A stretch of DNA of 39,850 nt from an uncultured Clostridia bacterium (GTDB taxonomy: Bacteria; Bacillota; Clostridia; Christensenellales; UBA1242): contig CANRHL010000008.1 in assembly GCA_947630405.1 (NCBI GenBank), positions 1-39,850 of the forward strand, given 5' to 3'. A program made the translations under genes and the position numbers. Shown here one piece after another: positions 1 through 8,208 of the stretch. The notes beneath the pieces are model-generated. The model made no database searches. It saw only the letters and a list, made by a program, of their open reading frames with translations, and was not told the DNA's origin. The first letter of the stretch is position 1, and each line of letters opens with the position of its first letter.

Positions 1-340
1 CTTTTAAATGCCTTATTGCATCTTCAGTTTTTGTGAAAACGCCTGTGCATTCAATAATATATTCCGCACCGGCAGATTTCCAATTTATTTTGTCTGGCTC
101 TTTTTCGGCAAAGAATTTAACCGGCTTTCTGTTCAGTTTAAGATTGCCATTATTGTCCAGTTTAAGTTCGCTTTTAGATTTGCCGTGCACGGTGTCGTAT
201 TTATACAAATAGCACGCGTAATCTGGCGTTAAGAAAGGGTCGTTAATTGCAACCACTTCCACATCGTCACGCTCCGCGCTTGCACGCATAACAAGCCTAC
301 CAATTCTGCCAAAACCATTAATACCAATTTTAACTTTCAT
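1..340 (-). CDS. gap: Glyceraldehyde-3-phosphate dehydrogenase, N-terminal part (cut by window edge)
   Basis: Glycolytic enzyme oxidising glyceraldehyde-3-phosphate with NAD. Only about 113 N-terminal residues lie in the window. The start MKVKIGINGFGRIGRL is the classic Rossmann NAD-binding opening; further on INDPFLT, the KYDTVHGK segment and ECTGVFT are visible, all conserved in bacterial GAPDH before the catalytic Cys (which lies outside). The ATG has a G-rich ribosome site (GAGGGGG) just upstream. It is divergent from the small membrane protein gene. The rest of the gene lies beyond the left edge, so intactness cannot be judged. Confidence 0.95.
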   Translation of the reverse strand, partial: MKVKIGINGFGRIGRLVMRASAERDDVEVVAINDPFLTPDYACYLYKYDTVHGKSKSELKLDNNGNLKLNRKPVKFFAEKEPDKINWKSAGAEYIIECTGVFTKTEDAIRHLK

Positions 341-358
341 ATATCCCCCTCAAAAATA

Positions 359-387
359 ATTCTATATTATGCTAAAAAATTTGTCAA
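359..387 (-). promoter_or_regulatory. Promoter of gap
   Basis: On the minus strand TTGACA (382-387), a 17-nt spacer and TAGAAT (359-364) precede gap. This gives a leader of roughly 12 nt carrying a GAGGGGG ribosome site, so gap is a conventional leadered gene. Confidence 0.75.
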
Positions 388-427
388 ATATATTTTTAAT
401 TTTTTCCAAAAGGTTAAAAATTAAAAT

Positions 428-1027
428 ATGAACTTTGTTATAGTTGCTTTTTTGTGTTTTTTTGCCTATATTGTAGGCTTGTTTTTGCTATTTTTCACAA
501 AAAAACTAACAAATTTTATAACAAAACCGATAAAAAATGCAAAAGTTAACAAATATGGAATCTCGTTTTTGTCAAAATCTCGCCACAAAATAAAATTGAA
601 AGAAGCAAAAATTTTAGAACTAGAAAATGCAATTTATTTAAAGCAAAATGAGCGAACAATTGTAATAAAAAACGTAACAAAGCCGCTAAAAACCAAAAAC
701 TATTTGTATTTTACCGCAATGGGCGAAGTTAAAATTATTTTTAACACCAAAAGTTTTTATAAATATTTCAACATCGAAATTAAATCGCCAACTTTTGATT
801 TAACCGAACTTAAAAATGCGGCAATAAACGAAATGTTAAATAATCTTTTTAATTTAAACAATTGCAACGAATTAAAACATTATTTAAAGATTGTGATTGA
901 AATTTTAAACATAAGAATAACCGACAACAAAGTTACAGTTAAAAAGAACGATTTTAACCTAACTTTCACTCTCATTTATAAACTCAACAACACAATAAAA
1001 AAAATAAACATCGGCGAAAGTTTTTAG
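428..1027 (+). CDS. Unknown single-pass membrane protein
   Basis: Not recognised. The 199-residue product has one strongly hydrophobic N-terminal segment (about residues 3-24) followed by a basic stretch (KKLTNFITKPIKNAKVNKYG), so the rest is probably cytoplasmic with an N-out anchor. The remainder is Lys/Asn/Ile-rich with alternating strands and helices and no motif I can name. There is no good ribosome site: only AGG about 14 nt upstream. It sits between divergent gap and exoA, about 35 nt before exoA, which has its own promoter. Codon use matches neighbours. A real gene by length and composition; function open. Confidence 0.7.
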   Translation: MNFVIVAFLCFFAYIVGLFLLFFTKKLTNFITKPIKNAKVNKYGISFLSKSRHKIKLKEAKILELENAIYLKQNERTIVIKNVTKPLKTKNYLYFTAMGEVKIIFNTKSFYKYFNIEIKSPTFDLTELKNAAINEMLNNLFNLNNCNELKHYLKIVIEILNIRITDNKVTVKKNDFNLTFTLIYKLNNTIKKINIGESF

Positions 1028-1056
1028 TTGGAGTGAGCGGCTAAAAATGTTATAAT
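1028..1056 (+). promoter_or_regulatory. Leaderless-type promoter of exoA
   Basis: TTGGAG (1028-1033), 17-nt spacer, TATAAT (1051-1056), then exactly 6 nt to the ATG at 1063. Transcription would start at or next to the A of ATG. No Shine-Dalgarno is present. Confidence 0.7.
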
Positions 1057-1062
1057 AATATT

Positions 1063-1878
1063 ATGAAAATAGTTTCATATAACATAAACGGGATAAGGGC
1101 AAGCACAAAAGCGGGGTTAATTGATTGGCTTAAAAATTTTGATGCGGATATTTATTGTTTTCAAGAAGTTAGGTGTGACGAAGCAACAACCAAACAAATT
1201 TTGTTTGGCGAAGAAAAATCGCAAATTTCTTTATTTGAAAATTTAGAGCAAAACAACAATAAATTAAATGAATATTTTGCAACATATAACTGCGGCTCAG
1301 TTGCCGGTTATGCCGGCACAATGATTTTATCTAAAACAATGCCAGATAAAGTTAGTTTGGATATGGGCAAATTTTGGAGTGATAACGAAGGCAGAACAAC
1401 CACCGCATTTTTTAACAAACTTGCAGTTGTGAGTGTGTACATACCAAACGGCAATTCGCGGCTTGATTTTAAAATGGAATACCTTTCAGCGTTAAATAAA
1501 TATTTATCATTTTTGGCAAAGGATTATGATGTTGTGTGCGTGGGAGACTTTAACATTGCGCACAATGAAATAGACCTTACCAACCCGAAAGAGTGCAGGC
1601 ATAAATCTGTGTTTTTAGATATTGAAAGAGATGCCTTTTCTAACCTTCTTGCAGTAGGTTTTATAGATAGTTTTAGATATTTAAAGCCAAGCGAAGTTAA
1701 ATATTCGTGGCGAAGTTACCGCACAATGAACCAAAGCGGGTTTATGGGTTGGCAGTATAGAATTGATTATGCCTTAGTAAGCGAAAGTTTAAAAGAAAAG
1801 CTAATTGATTGCAATATTTTAGAACTGCCTTATAGTGACCATTTGCCCGTTGTTGTGGAACTTGATAATTGTTTGTAA
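1063..1878 (+). CDS. exoA: Exodeoxyribonuclease III / AP endonuclease
   Basis: Cuts DNA 5' of abasic sites and acts as a 3'-5' exonuclease in base excision repair. The 271-residue protein has the full exonuclease-endonuclease-phosphatase fold signature: YNINGIRAS at the N-terminus, the metal-binding Glu in FQEVRCDE, GYAGTMILSK, VYIPNG, the catalytic GDFNIAHNEIDL, the DNA-contact segment YSWRSYR with GWQYRIDYALVS, and the terminal LPYSDHLPVVVEL carrying the catalytic His. Length is typical for bacterial ExoA. The start is fixed by the MKIVSYNING opening; there is no ribosome site and the promoter -10 lies 6 nt upstream. rarA follows 43 nt downstream with its own promoter, so this is a repair-gene neighbourhood. 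Confidence 0.96.
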   Translation: MKIVSYNINGIRASTKAGLIDWLKNFDADIYCFQEVRCDEATTKQILFGEEKSQISLFENLEQNNNKLNEYFATYNCGSVAGYAGTMILSKTMPDKVSLDMGKFWSDNEGRTTTAFFNKLAVVSVYIPNGNSRLDFKMEYLSALNKYLSFLAKDYDVVCVGDFNIAHNEIDLTNPKECRHKSVFLDIERDAFSNLLAVGFIDSFRYLKPSEVKYSWRSYRTMNQSGFMGWQYRIDYALVSESLKEKLIDCNILELPYSDHLPVVVELDNCL

Positions 1879-1901
1879 AAAATTAGCAAACGTGTTAAAA
1901 T
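1873..1901 (+). promoter_or_regulatory. Promoter of rarA
   Basis: TTGTAA (1873-1878), 17-nt spacer, TAAAAT (1896-1901). It overlaps the last codons and stop of exoA. The predicted leader is only about 14 nt but contains a GGAGAAG ribosome site, in contrast to the leaderless exoA promoter just upstream. Confidence 0.55.
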
Positions 1902-1921
1902 AGTATAAATTGGAGAAGAAA

Positions 1922-3157
1922 ATGGAAAGTTTGTTTGAAAATTTACACAATGATAAAAAACCACTGGCAGAAAGGATGCGCCCAACCGAACTAGACGATG
2001 TGGTTGGCCAGAAACACATACTTGGCAAAGGCAAATTGCTTCGCAGGCTCATTGAGGCAAAGCGAGTGCCAAGCGTTATTTTCTATGGTCCGCCCGGCAC
2101 AGGCAAAACAACTCTTGCTAGGATTATTGCCGACACAAGCAATTCAAACTTTGTTAAACTTAACGCAATATCAAGTGGGGTGGCGGAAGTTAAGGAAGTT
2201 ATGGAAAAGGCGAAATCCGACTTCGAGTTGTTTGGCAAAAAAACTTACTTGTTATTGGACGAGTGCCACAGGTGGACGAAAGCGCAAAGCGATAGTTTGC
2301 TGGCTTCGCTTGAAAATGGGTATATTATATTCGTTGGTTGCACAACTGAAAATCCTGCCTATAGCATGACGCGTGCAATCGTTTCTAGGTGCAGTGTGTT
2401 CGAGTTTAAGCCGCTCGATATAGCGGACATTAGTGCGGTTTTAAAGCGCGCGCTTGAAAAGGACGAAGTTTTATCTAAATTTAAAGTTAAAATTGACGAT
2501 GACGCGCTCACTTATTTTGCAACTGCAAGCGGTGGAGATGTACGCAGTGCGTTAAATGGGCTTGAAATTGGCGTTATAACGACGAAAGCGGGCAAAGACG
2601 GTGTAATTCTCATCACAAAGGAAATCGCAAGCGAGTGCCTTCAAAAAAAGGCTTTAACGCTAAATGACGATGTTTATTATCACATACTTAGCGCGTTTTG
2701 TAAAAGTTTAAGGGGTAGCGACACAACTGCGGCTTTATACTATGCAAACAGGCTGATTGAGGCGGGCGTGGAACCGCAAGTTGTAGCACGCCGTCTCATT
2801 GCGCATAGCTCGGAGGACGTCGGATTAAGTGCGCCAAATGCTTTGGTACAATCTTGCTGTGCTTTATACGCTCTCGACCATTTGGGTATGCCAGAGGGCA
2901 ATTTGGCATTGACTCAGGCAATAATTTATGTTTGTGAATCGCCAAAGGACAACAGGGTTGTTATTGCTAAGGAAATGGCTGAGGATGATGCGCGTAACCA
3001 CGCTGATGATAGGATACCGGATTATTTGAAAAATCACACTGAGGCAAGCAAGAACTACAAATATCCGCACGATTATGGCGGGTGGGTAGAACAACAATAT
3101 TTGCCTGACAGTTTAAAGGATAGATGCTATTTTAAGCGAAAAGATAAAAAACAATAA
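1922..3157 (+). CDS. rarA: Replication-associated recombination protein A (RarA/MgsA AAA+ ATPase)
   Basis: Clamp-loader-like AAA+ ATPase that acts at stalled replication forks. I start it at ATG 1922 because GGAGAAG lies 5 nt upstream; a TTG 12 nt earlier is in frame but overlaps that site. The 411-residue protein shows the family opening PLAERMRPTELDDVVGQKH, Walker A GPPGTGKTT (about residues 56-64), Walker B LLLDECHRW, sensor GCTTENPAYSMTRAIVSRC, and the C-terminal tetramerisation region ending with YKYPHDYGGWVEQQYLPDSLKD, which is diagnostic of RarA. Length is usual. No terminator is seen before the M60 gene, which has its own promoter. Confidence 0.96.
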   Translation: MESLFENLHNDKKPLAERMRPTELDDVVGQKHILGKGKLLRRLIEAKRVPSVIFYGPPGTGKTTLARIIADTSNSNFVKLNAISSGVAEVKEVMEKAKSDFELFGKKTYLLLDECHRWTKAQSDSLLASLENGYIIFVGCTTENPAYSMTRAIVSRCSVFEFKPLDIADISAVLKRALEKDEVLSKFKVKIDDDALTYFATASGGDVRSALNGLEIGVITTKAGKDGVILITKEIASECLQKKALTLNDDVYYHILSAFCKSLRGSDTTAALYYANRLIEAGVEPQVVARRLIAHSSEDVGLSAPNALVQSCCALYALDHLGMPEGNLALTQAIIYVCESPKDNRVVIAKEMAEDDARNHADDRIPDYLKNHTEASKNYKYPHDYGGWVEQQYLPDSLKDRCYFKRKDKKQ

Positions 3158-3181
3158 ATTTCAAATTCGTTTGTCGCTTGT

Positions 3182-3211
3182 TTGATTTAATTATAACAAG
3201 TTTGATATAAT
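3182..3211 (+). promoter_or_regulatory. Leaderless-type promoter of the M60 protease gene
   Basis: TTGATT (3182-3187), 18-nt spacer, TATAAT (3206-3211), then 6 nt (AATTAT) to the ATG at 3218. No ribosome site. Confidence 0.65.
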
Positions 3212-3217
3212 AATTAT

Positions 3218-6200
3218 ATGGCGAATAAAAAATCAAAATTTTTATTTTACATAAGTTGTTTTCTATTGCTATTTTCAATAGGCATATTTTTTGGGTTTCA
3301 TTTTCAACCGCAGCAGGTTTATGCTAGCGCGGCAGAAACAAGCATAAGCGAAATAGTTCAACAAAGCAGCAACGAATCTGCCATCAACATTTTTGAAGAT
3401 TACACGCAAACAAGTTTAAAAAATGAATATCAAGATAAATCAATTTTAGAAAATTTAAAACAAAGCGCAGAAATTTCTGCCGACGAATATAACCGCGCCA
3501 TAGAGGTGCTAGATGGAAACGCAAAATATACATCAAAAAGGGAGTTTTCCACCACTTTTGAAAACGATAATAAAATAGACCAGGTTGGAGACATTGCAAA
3601 ATATTCTAAAAACGAATTGAAATGCATTTGGCCTGCAAGCGAACTAATTATAACCGGCATTTATGGCAAGCCGGGCAACACCTTTAACGTGTTTGTAGAG
3701 GCAAACAGCGCAACCAACAATTTGCCCTACATTATATTTTCGCAAAATCATGGATATTATTTGCATTGGTATAGTAAAGTAAAACTTAACAAGGGAATAA
3801 ACAAATTAACCTTTCCAACCTTTGGCCTTTCGTATATTGCAGAAGATGAAATAAGGGGCGGGGCAGTTTATTTGTGCAATCCATACACATTAGACGAGCA
3901 AGGGGAAGTTAATGTTTACATAGAAGGTGGCGGATATTATCCTGTTTTTAGAAAGGGCGGAAATGAGAACGAGTTTTTAAACTTTCTTAAAGAATATGAA
4001 GGCGAACGCGCATCAAAACAATTGCTTAACATGGCAGAACTTGTTACCGATCATGCCATAATTACCACAACATCTTCATCGCTATATGATGTTTACATAA
4101 ACAATAATGTTATATCGGCAACCGAAAATTTAAACCTTTGGGGCAATTATTTTACAACGCTTTTTGAGTTTAACGGCATCCCAACAAGCAAACAATCTAG
4201 TCTTGGTGCGCTATACGACCCACGAAACGACTATGTAAAAATAAATTTTAGGTATATGACATATTATTCAGGCTCCGGTGCCTATTCGTATGAGTATCAC
4301 ATTGGGTGGTATTACGAATTCTATTGGTTTGCCAATTTTTACAACGCAAAAAATCCAATGGCAGACCATGGCTTAACCGAACACTTAATTTTTGGCATAG
4401 GGCACGAACTTGGCCACGCGCTGGATAACGACCCGCGAAAGATAAACGAAACAACAAATAATTTTACCGCCGCAATGGCATATTTCAACATAGTTGGAAT
4501 GCCGCATTACGAGCAATATCAACCTTTTCAAAAAACGCTAGATGCCCTTTCAAACGACTATAAACTAAATTACGAAGCGTACGACGATGGTCAAATTATG
4601 TACACAAAAAAGGATTATCCATCCAACTATGACCATAATTATTTAATTTGGTGGGATTTAGAGGCGGTTTTCCCCGGCTTTTGGGCAAAATTTAACAACT
4701 ATTTTAGAAACCCATTAATAGCAGGACTTACAACAACCGAACAATATGTTTATTATTCTTCACTTGCAACGGGCGTGGATTTATCTAATTATTATGAGCG
4801 CTGGGGGTTTTATTATGGCAAAAAATCTAATGTGGGCGAGCGATTTATTTATGCCAATGCCTCTAAGGCGTTTAAAGATGCAATGCAGGCAGCAACAAAC
4901 AACCATCAAATTTCAAAGCAGTACGACCATTTTTGGTATGTAGACGGCAATCAATATAACTTTATTAAAGAACACGAAAATGTAGCGCAAGCGGAAAGAG
5001 AGTATAAAAACGGCAAACCAACAATAACCAAAATTTTGCACACAAATAACGAGCGAACAATTTTTATAAATAGCAATAAAAATGCCTATCATTTGGGTTA
5101 TGAAATTTTAAGCAAAATCAACAACGAAGAATATAAAGTTGTGGGCTTTACTTACACCTCTTCTTTTGTTGATAAAAATAAATATTCTTCCACGCCAACC
5201 TATAAGGTGTTGGCAATAAACAGATTTTTTAAAACTTCACCAGAAAGCGACCCGGAAACTAACACAGTGGCAGAAAGTTCGTATGTGTGCAAAGTTAATG
5301 GCAAATATTACAGCGACCTTTCCACCGCCATAACCCAGGCGGAAGAAAACAGCACGGTTTACCTTCTTAACAATTGTGTAGTGGACGGAAAGTATATTGT
5401 TAAAAACATAACTTTGCAAATAGACGAAAGCGTAAATAACGACATTTATATTTATAGTAACAACACAACATCCATGTTTGTGGTGCAATCAAATTTTTCG
5501 ATTATTGGCAAAGATAATGCAAAAATTATTTTTGACGGCCTCGGCTCAAATCCTGGCAACCCGGCAATTTATGGAACTAACAATAAAATAACAATAAATA
5601 ATGCAATTTTCCGCAATTTTAACACCACATTTTTGGCGGGCGCAATTTATACTACCGGCGCGGACGTGGAAATTTATAACACCTCGTTTGATGCTTGCAA
5701 TTCGGCAAAAAACAATGCCACAATTTTTGCCGCTAAAAAAGTTAAGTTAAACAATTGCACCTTTTCAAATAATTTGTTGGATGTGTATATTAGTAATTTA
5801 GAGAATTTAACTCTTGCAAACCAAACAAACAAATTAACTCTTGGGTTTGATAAGTTTGAAGAAGAAAAATCAATTGTAACCGAGGGCAATGCAAGCGAAA
5901 TTGCAAAGCAACTGGACATCAAAACAGACGGCTTTATGTTAGACGTTAAAGAAAATTTAATTGTTGTTAAACCACTTTCTTTTAAATTGAAATTTAATTT
6001 TAATGGGTCTAATTTTGAATATTCAACAAAAGATATTTCATTTGTTTTTGGAAGTGAAGGCAACAATTACAATTCAGCTGAAAACCAATATGTTGAATAT
6101 GAAGAACAATCAAGCGGAAAAAAATTTAGAACGGGCGACAAAATTGTTTTAAATAAAGACCTTGAATTTAATGTTAAAGTTAAAGACAAACTAAGTTTAA

Positions 6201-8050
6201 AAATTTACTATAAAAATGGCTCAAAATTAAATTATTACGCGAATGGGGAAGAAATTTATCTTCCAACTGCCGATTCATCTAAAAACCAAGTTTTTGCATA
6301 TAAGGACGCCTACAACGTTTACAACCCAGGGCAAGGCTACACAATAATTTCTAACAGCACATTATTTGCGGTTTATTTAGGCAATTTAACTTATACATAT
6401 ATCGTTAAGGATGAAATTTATAACGCGGGTTATGGTAGTTTTGGGCAAACAATTATTTTGCCCGATTTACACGAAGAAGGTTTTTTAGGTTGGCAGTGTG
6501 GTGCCGAATTGGTTTCCGGCAACTTCATTTTAAAAGAGGATACCGACTTCATTGCTGTGTTTAGTGGAGATTTGCCAAATATTTATGATCTAACGCAGTG
6601 TGAAATTCAAATTAGTGGAACTTACACCTATTCAGGCGAACAAATTGAGCCAAATATACTAGTATATTTTAATAAATTAATTGTTCCAAGCAAATGCTAT
6701 ACAGTTTCGTGTTCAAATAACATTTTCGCTTCAAATCATGCGCAAATTACAATATCTTTTGTTCAGGGATTGTCTACCGGGAGTAAAACTCAAACCTTTA
6801 CAATTTTACCAAAACATTTAGTAAAAAATGATGTAAAAGTAATAGGGCTTAAAGATTTTGTTTACAATGGCAACCAAACAGCGCAAAATTTAACTTTTAC
6901 CTATAAAAATCAAGCAATTGACACATTTTCAATAATTTACGAGGGAGATAGAACAAATGCAGGCAATGTACAGGTGAAAATTACTTTCTCTGGCAACTAT
7001 TCTGGAACTATTAATTTAGAATATACCATATTAAAAGCGGATAGAGATGGTTTTAGCGTTTCGATGCCAGATTGGATTTACGGCGGAAATGCACCAAATC
7101 CAACGGTTGAAGGAGAGATGGATGATGCTCGCATAACTTATTCATATTCCACCAGCCGGAATGGCGCATATTTAACCGACAAGCCAACAAATGCGGGCAG
7201 TTATTGGATAAAAGCAGTGATTGACGAGTCGCAAAATTATAATTCCACTGAAGATATAGCAGAGTTTACTATTGAAAAGGCAGTTAATCCACCACAAATG
7301 CCTGAAAAATCAATTACAATCAGCAGAAAGGCAAAAACTTTGCAGGATATTGAACTTAACGCTGAGGGTTGGCAGTGGGTAAATCCAAGCACCAAAATTG
7401 ACAAAGACACAATTAAGGCTTATGCAATTTATAAAGATAGGCAAAATTATATAAACTATCAAATTGAAATTACAATAAACAAACTTCCGCCAAAGGATAT
7501 TAAAGAGTTAAATGTAAAATTAGAGGCCAAAACTTTTGTCTATGATGGAAACGCAAAAATGCCAAACATAATTGCCAAAGATGGAGATTTAACACTTACT
7601 TTTGGCGAGGATTATGATGTCCAATATAAAGATAACAAGTTGGCAGGTCAGGGCAAAGCAATTGTTACTTTCAAAAATGACTATACCGGCACAAAAGAAC
7701 TTAGTTTTACAATTTCAAAGGCAGATAAACCAAATGTGGACACAAAAATTCGCATAACTCAAGAAGTAACAAAATTGTCCGATATAAAACTGCCAGATGG
7801 TTTTGTTTGGGAAAATGAAAACATGGAGATTACGGGGAATAAAATCACGGCAAAGGCAATATACATGGGCGCCGATGCGGATAACTACAAAACAAAGGAA
7901 ATTTACTTTGAAATAACAATTACAGTTGAATCTGAGAACGAAACTTTGCCTATTGGTGTAATTTGGACCATTATTCTTGTGCCAATTGCTATTTCGGTTG
8001 TTGCTTGTAGTGTATTTGCAATTAGAAGGCACAGACGCCACAAATGGTAA
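3218..8050 (+). CDS. Giant exported M60-family metallopeptidase with beta-helix and Ig-like repeats
   Basis: 1610 residues. An N-terminal signal peptide (about 1-37, ending VYASA) is followed by an M60/enhancin-type peptidase region: a beta-sandwich part with TGIYGKPG and ELVTDHAIITT, then the gluzincin zinc site H396-E-L-G-H400 and Glu411 in NETTNN, matching HExxH-x(8-24)-E. Residues about 690-860 look like a right-handed beta-helix (repeated ITINNAIF, VEIYNTSF, VKLNNCTF). From about 1125 to 1500 come several MBG/Ig-like repeats (YTYSGEQIEPN, FVYNGNQ, FVYDGNAKMPN). The C-terminus is LPIGV, a hydrophobic helix and RRHRRHKW, a membrane anchor. M60 enzymes are known to cleave host mucin-type glycoproteins, so a role at the host surface is likely. 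The last 110 residues are almost identical to those of the next gene. Confidence 0.88.
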   Translation: MANKKSKFLFYISCFLLLFSIGIFFGFHFQPQQVYASAAETSISEIVQQSSNESAINIFEDYTQTSLKNEYQDKSILENLKQSAEISADEYNRAIEVLDGNAKYTSKREFSTTFENDNKIDQVGDIAKYSKNELKCIWPASELIITGIYGKPGNTFNVFVEANSATNNLPYIIFSQNHGYYLHWYSKVKLNKGINKLTFPTFGLSYIAEDEIRGGAVYLCNPYTLDEQGEVNVYIEGGGYYPVFRKGGNENEFLNFLKEYEGERASKQLLNMAELVTDHAIITTTSSSLYDVYINNNVISATENLNLWGNYFTTLFEFNGIPTSKQSSLGALYDPRNDYVKINFRYMTYYSGSGAYSYEYHIGWYYEFYWFANFYNAKNPMADHGLTEHLIFGIGHELGHALDNDPRKINETTNNFTAAMAYFNIVGMPHYEQYQPFQKTLDALSNDYKLNYEAYDDGQIMYTKKDYPSNYDHNYLIWWDLEAVFPGFWAKFNNYFRNPLIAGLTTTEQYVYYSSLATGVDLSNYYERWGFYYGKKSNVGERFIYANASKAFKDAMQAATNNHQISKQYDHFWYVDGNQYNFIKEHENVAQAEREYKNGKPTITKILHTNNERTIFINSNKNAYHLGYEILSKINNEEYKVVGFTYTSSFVDKNKYSSTPTYKVLAINRFFKTSPESDPETNTVAESSYVCKVNGKYYSDLSTAITQAEENSTVYLLNNCVVDGKYIVKNITLQIDESVNNDIYIYSNNTTSMFVVQSNFSIIGKDNAKIIFDGLGSNPGNPAIYGTNNKITINNAIFRNFNTTFLAGAIYTTGADVEIYNTSFDACNSAKNNATIFAAKKVKLNNCTFSNNLLDVYISNLENLTLANQTNKLTLGFDKFEEEKSIVTEGNASEIAKQLDIKTDGFMLDVKENLIVVKPLSFKLKFNFNGSNFEYSTKDISFVFGSEGNNYNSAENQYVEYEEQSSGKKFRTGDKIVLNKDLEFNVKVKDKLSLKIYYKNGSKLNYYANGEEIYLPTADSSKNQVFAYKDAYNVYNPGQGYTIISNSTLFAVYLGNLTYTYIVKDEIYNAGYGSFGQTIILPDLHEEGFLGWQCGAELVSGNFILKEDTDFIAVFSGDLPNIYDLTQCEIQISGTYTYSGEQIEPNILVYFNKLIVPSKCYTVSCSNNIFASNHAQITISFVQGLSTGSKTQTFTILPKHLVKNDVKVIGLKDFVYNGNQTAQNLTFTYKNQAIDTFSIIYEGDRTNAGNVQVKITFSGNYSGTINLEYTILKADRDGFSVSMPDWIYGGNAPNPTVEGEMDDARITYSYSTSRNGAYLTDKPTNAGSYWIKAVIDESQNYNSTEDIAEFTIEKAVNPPQMPEKSITISRKAKTLQDIELNAEGWQWVNPSTKIDKDTIKAYAIYKDRQNYINYQIEITINKLPPKDIKELNVKLEAKTFVYDGNAKMPNIIAKDGDLTLTFGEDYDVQYKDNKLAGQGKAIVTFKNDYTGTKELSFTISKADKPNVDTKIRITQEVTKLSDIKLPDGFVWENENMEITGNKITAKAIYMGADADNYKTKEIYFEITITVESENETLPIGVIWTIILVPIAISVVACSVFAIRRHRRHKW

Positions 8051-8115
8051 AATTTTAAGTTAAATTAATGAATACTTGCGGTGGCGGCTATGAGAACAAT
8101 ATTTGACAGATGTTT

Positions 8116-8131
8116 AAGGATAGAAATCCTT
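8116..8131 (+). other. Small hairpin between the two protease genes
   Basis: AAGGAT-AGAA-ATCCTT forms a perfect 6-bp stem in the 158-bp gap. No U-tract follows, so it is not a convincing terminator. Nothing else is recognised in this gap apart from the downstream promoter. Confidence 0.3.
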
Positions 8132-8166
8132 GCAAAGACAAAAATCAATAACTAGATTGTTGCCGT

Positions 8167-8195
8167 TTGACATTAAATTGAATATTTAGTACAAT
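8167..8195 (+). promoter_or_regulatory. Promoter of the C1 protease gene
   Basis: Consensus TTGACA (8167-8172), 17-nt spacer, TACAAT (8190-8195). The ATG is 13 nt after the -10, leaving a leader of about 7 nt with no ribosome site, so translation is probably near-leaderless. Confidence 0.75.
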
Positions 8196-8208
8196 AATAA
8201 TAGAAAAC

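Noticed and set aside
1910..1921. TTG start for rarA 12 nt upstream of the chosen ATG
   Set aside because: It overlaps the GGAGAAG ribosome site that serves ATG 1922.
7930..8050. Classical LPXTG sortase signal in the M60 protein
   Set aside because: The sequence reads LPIGV; Thr and Gly of the motif are missing, so I call it an anchor only.
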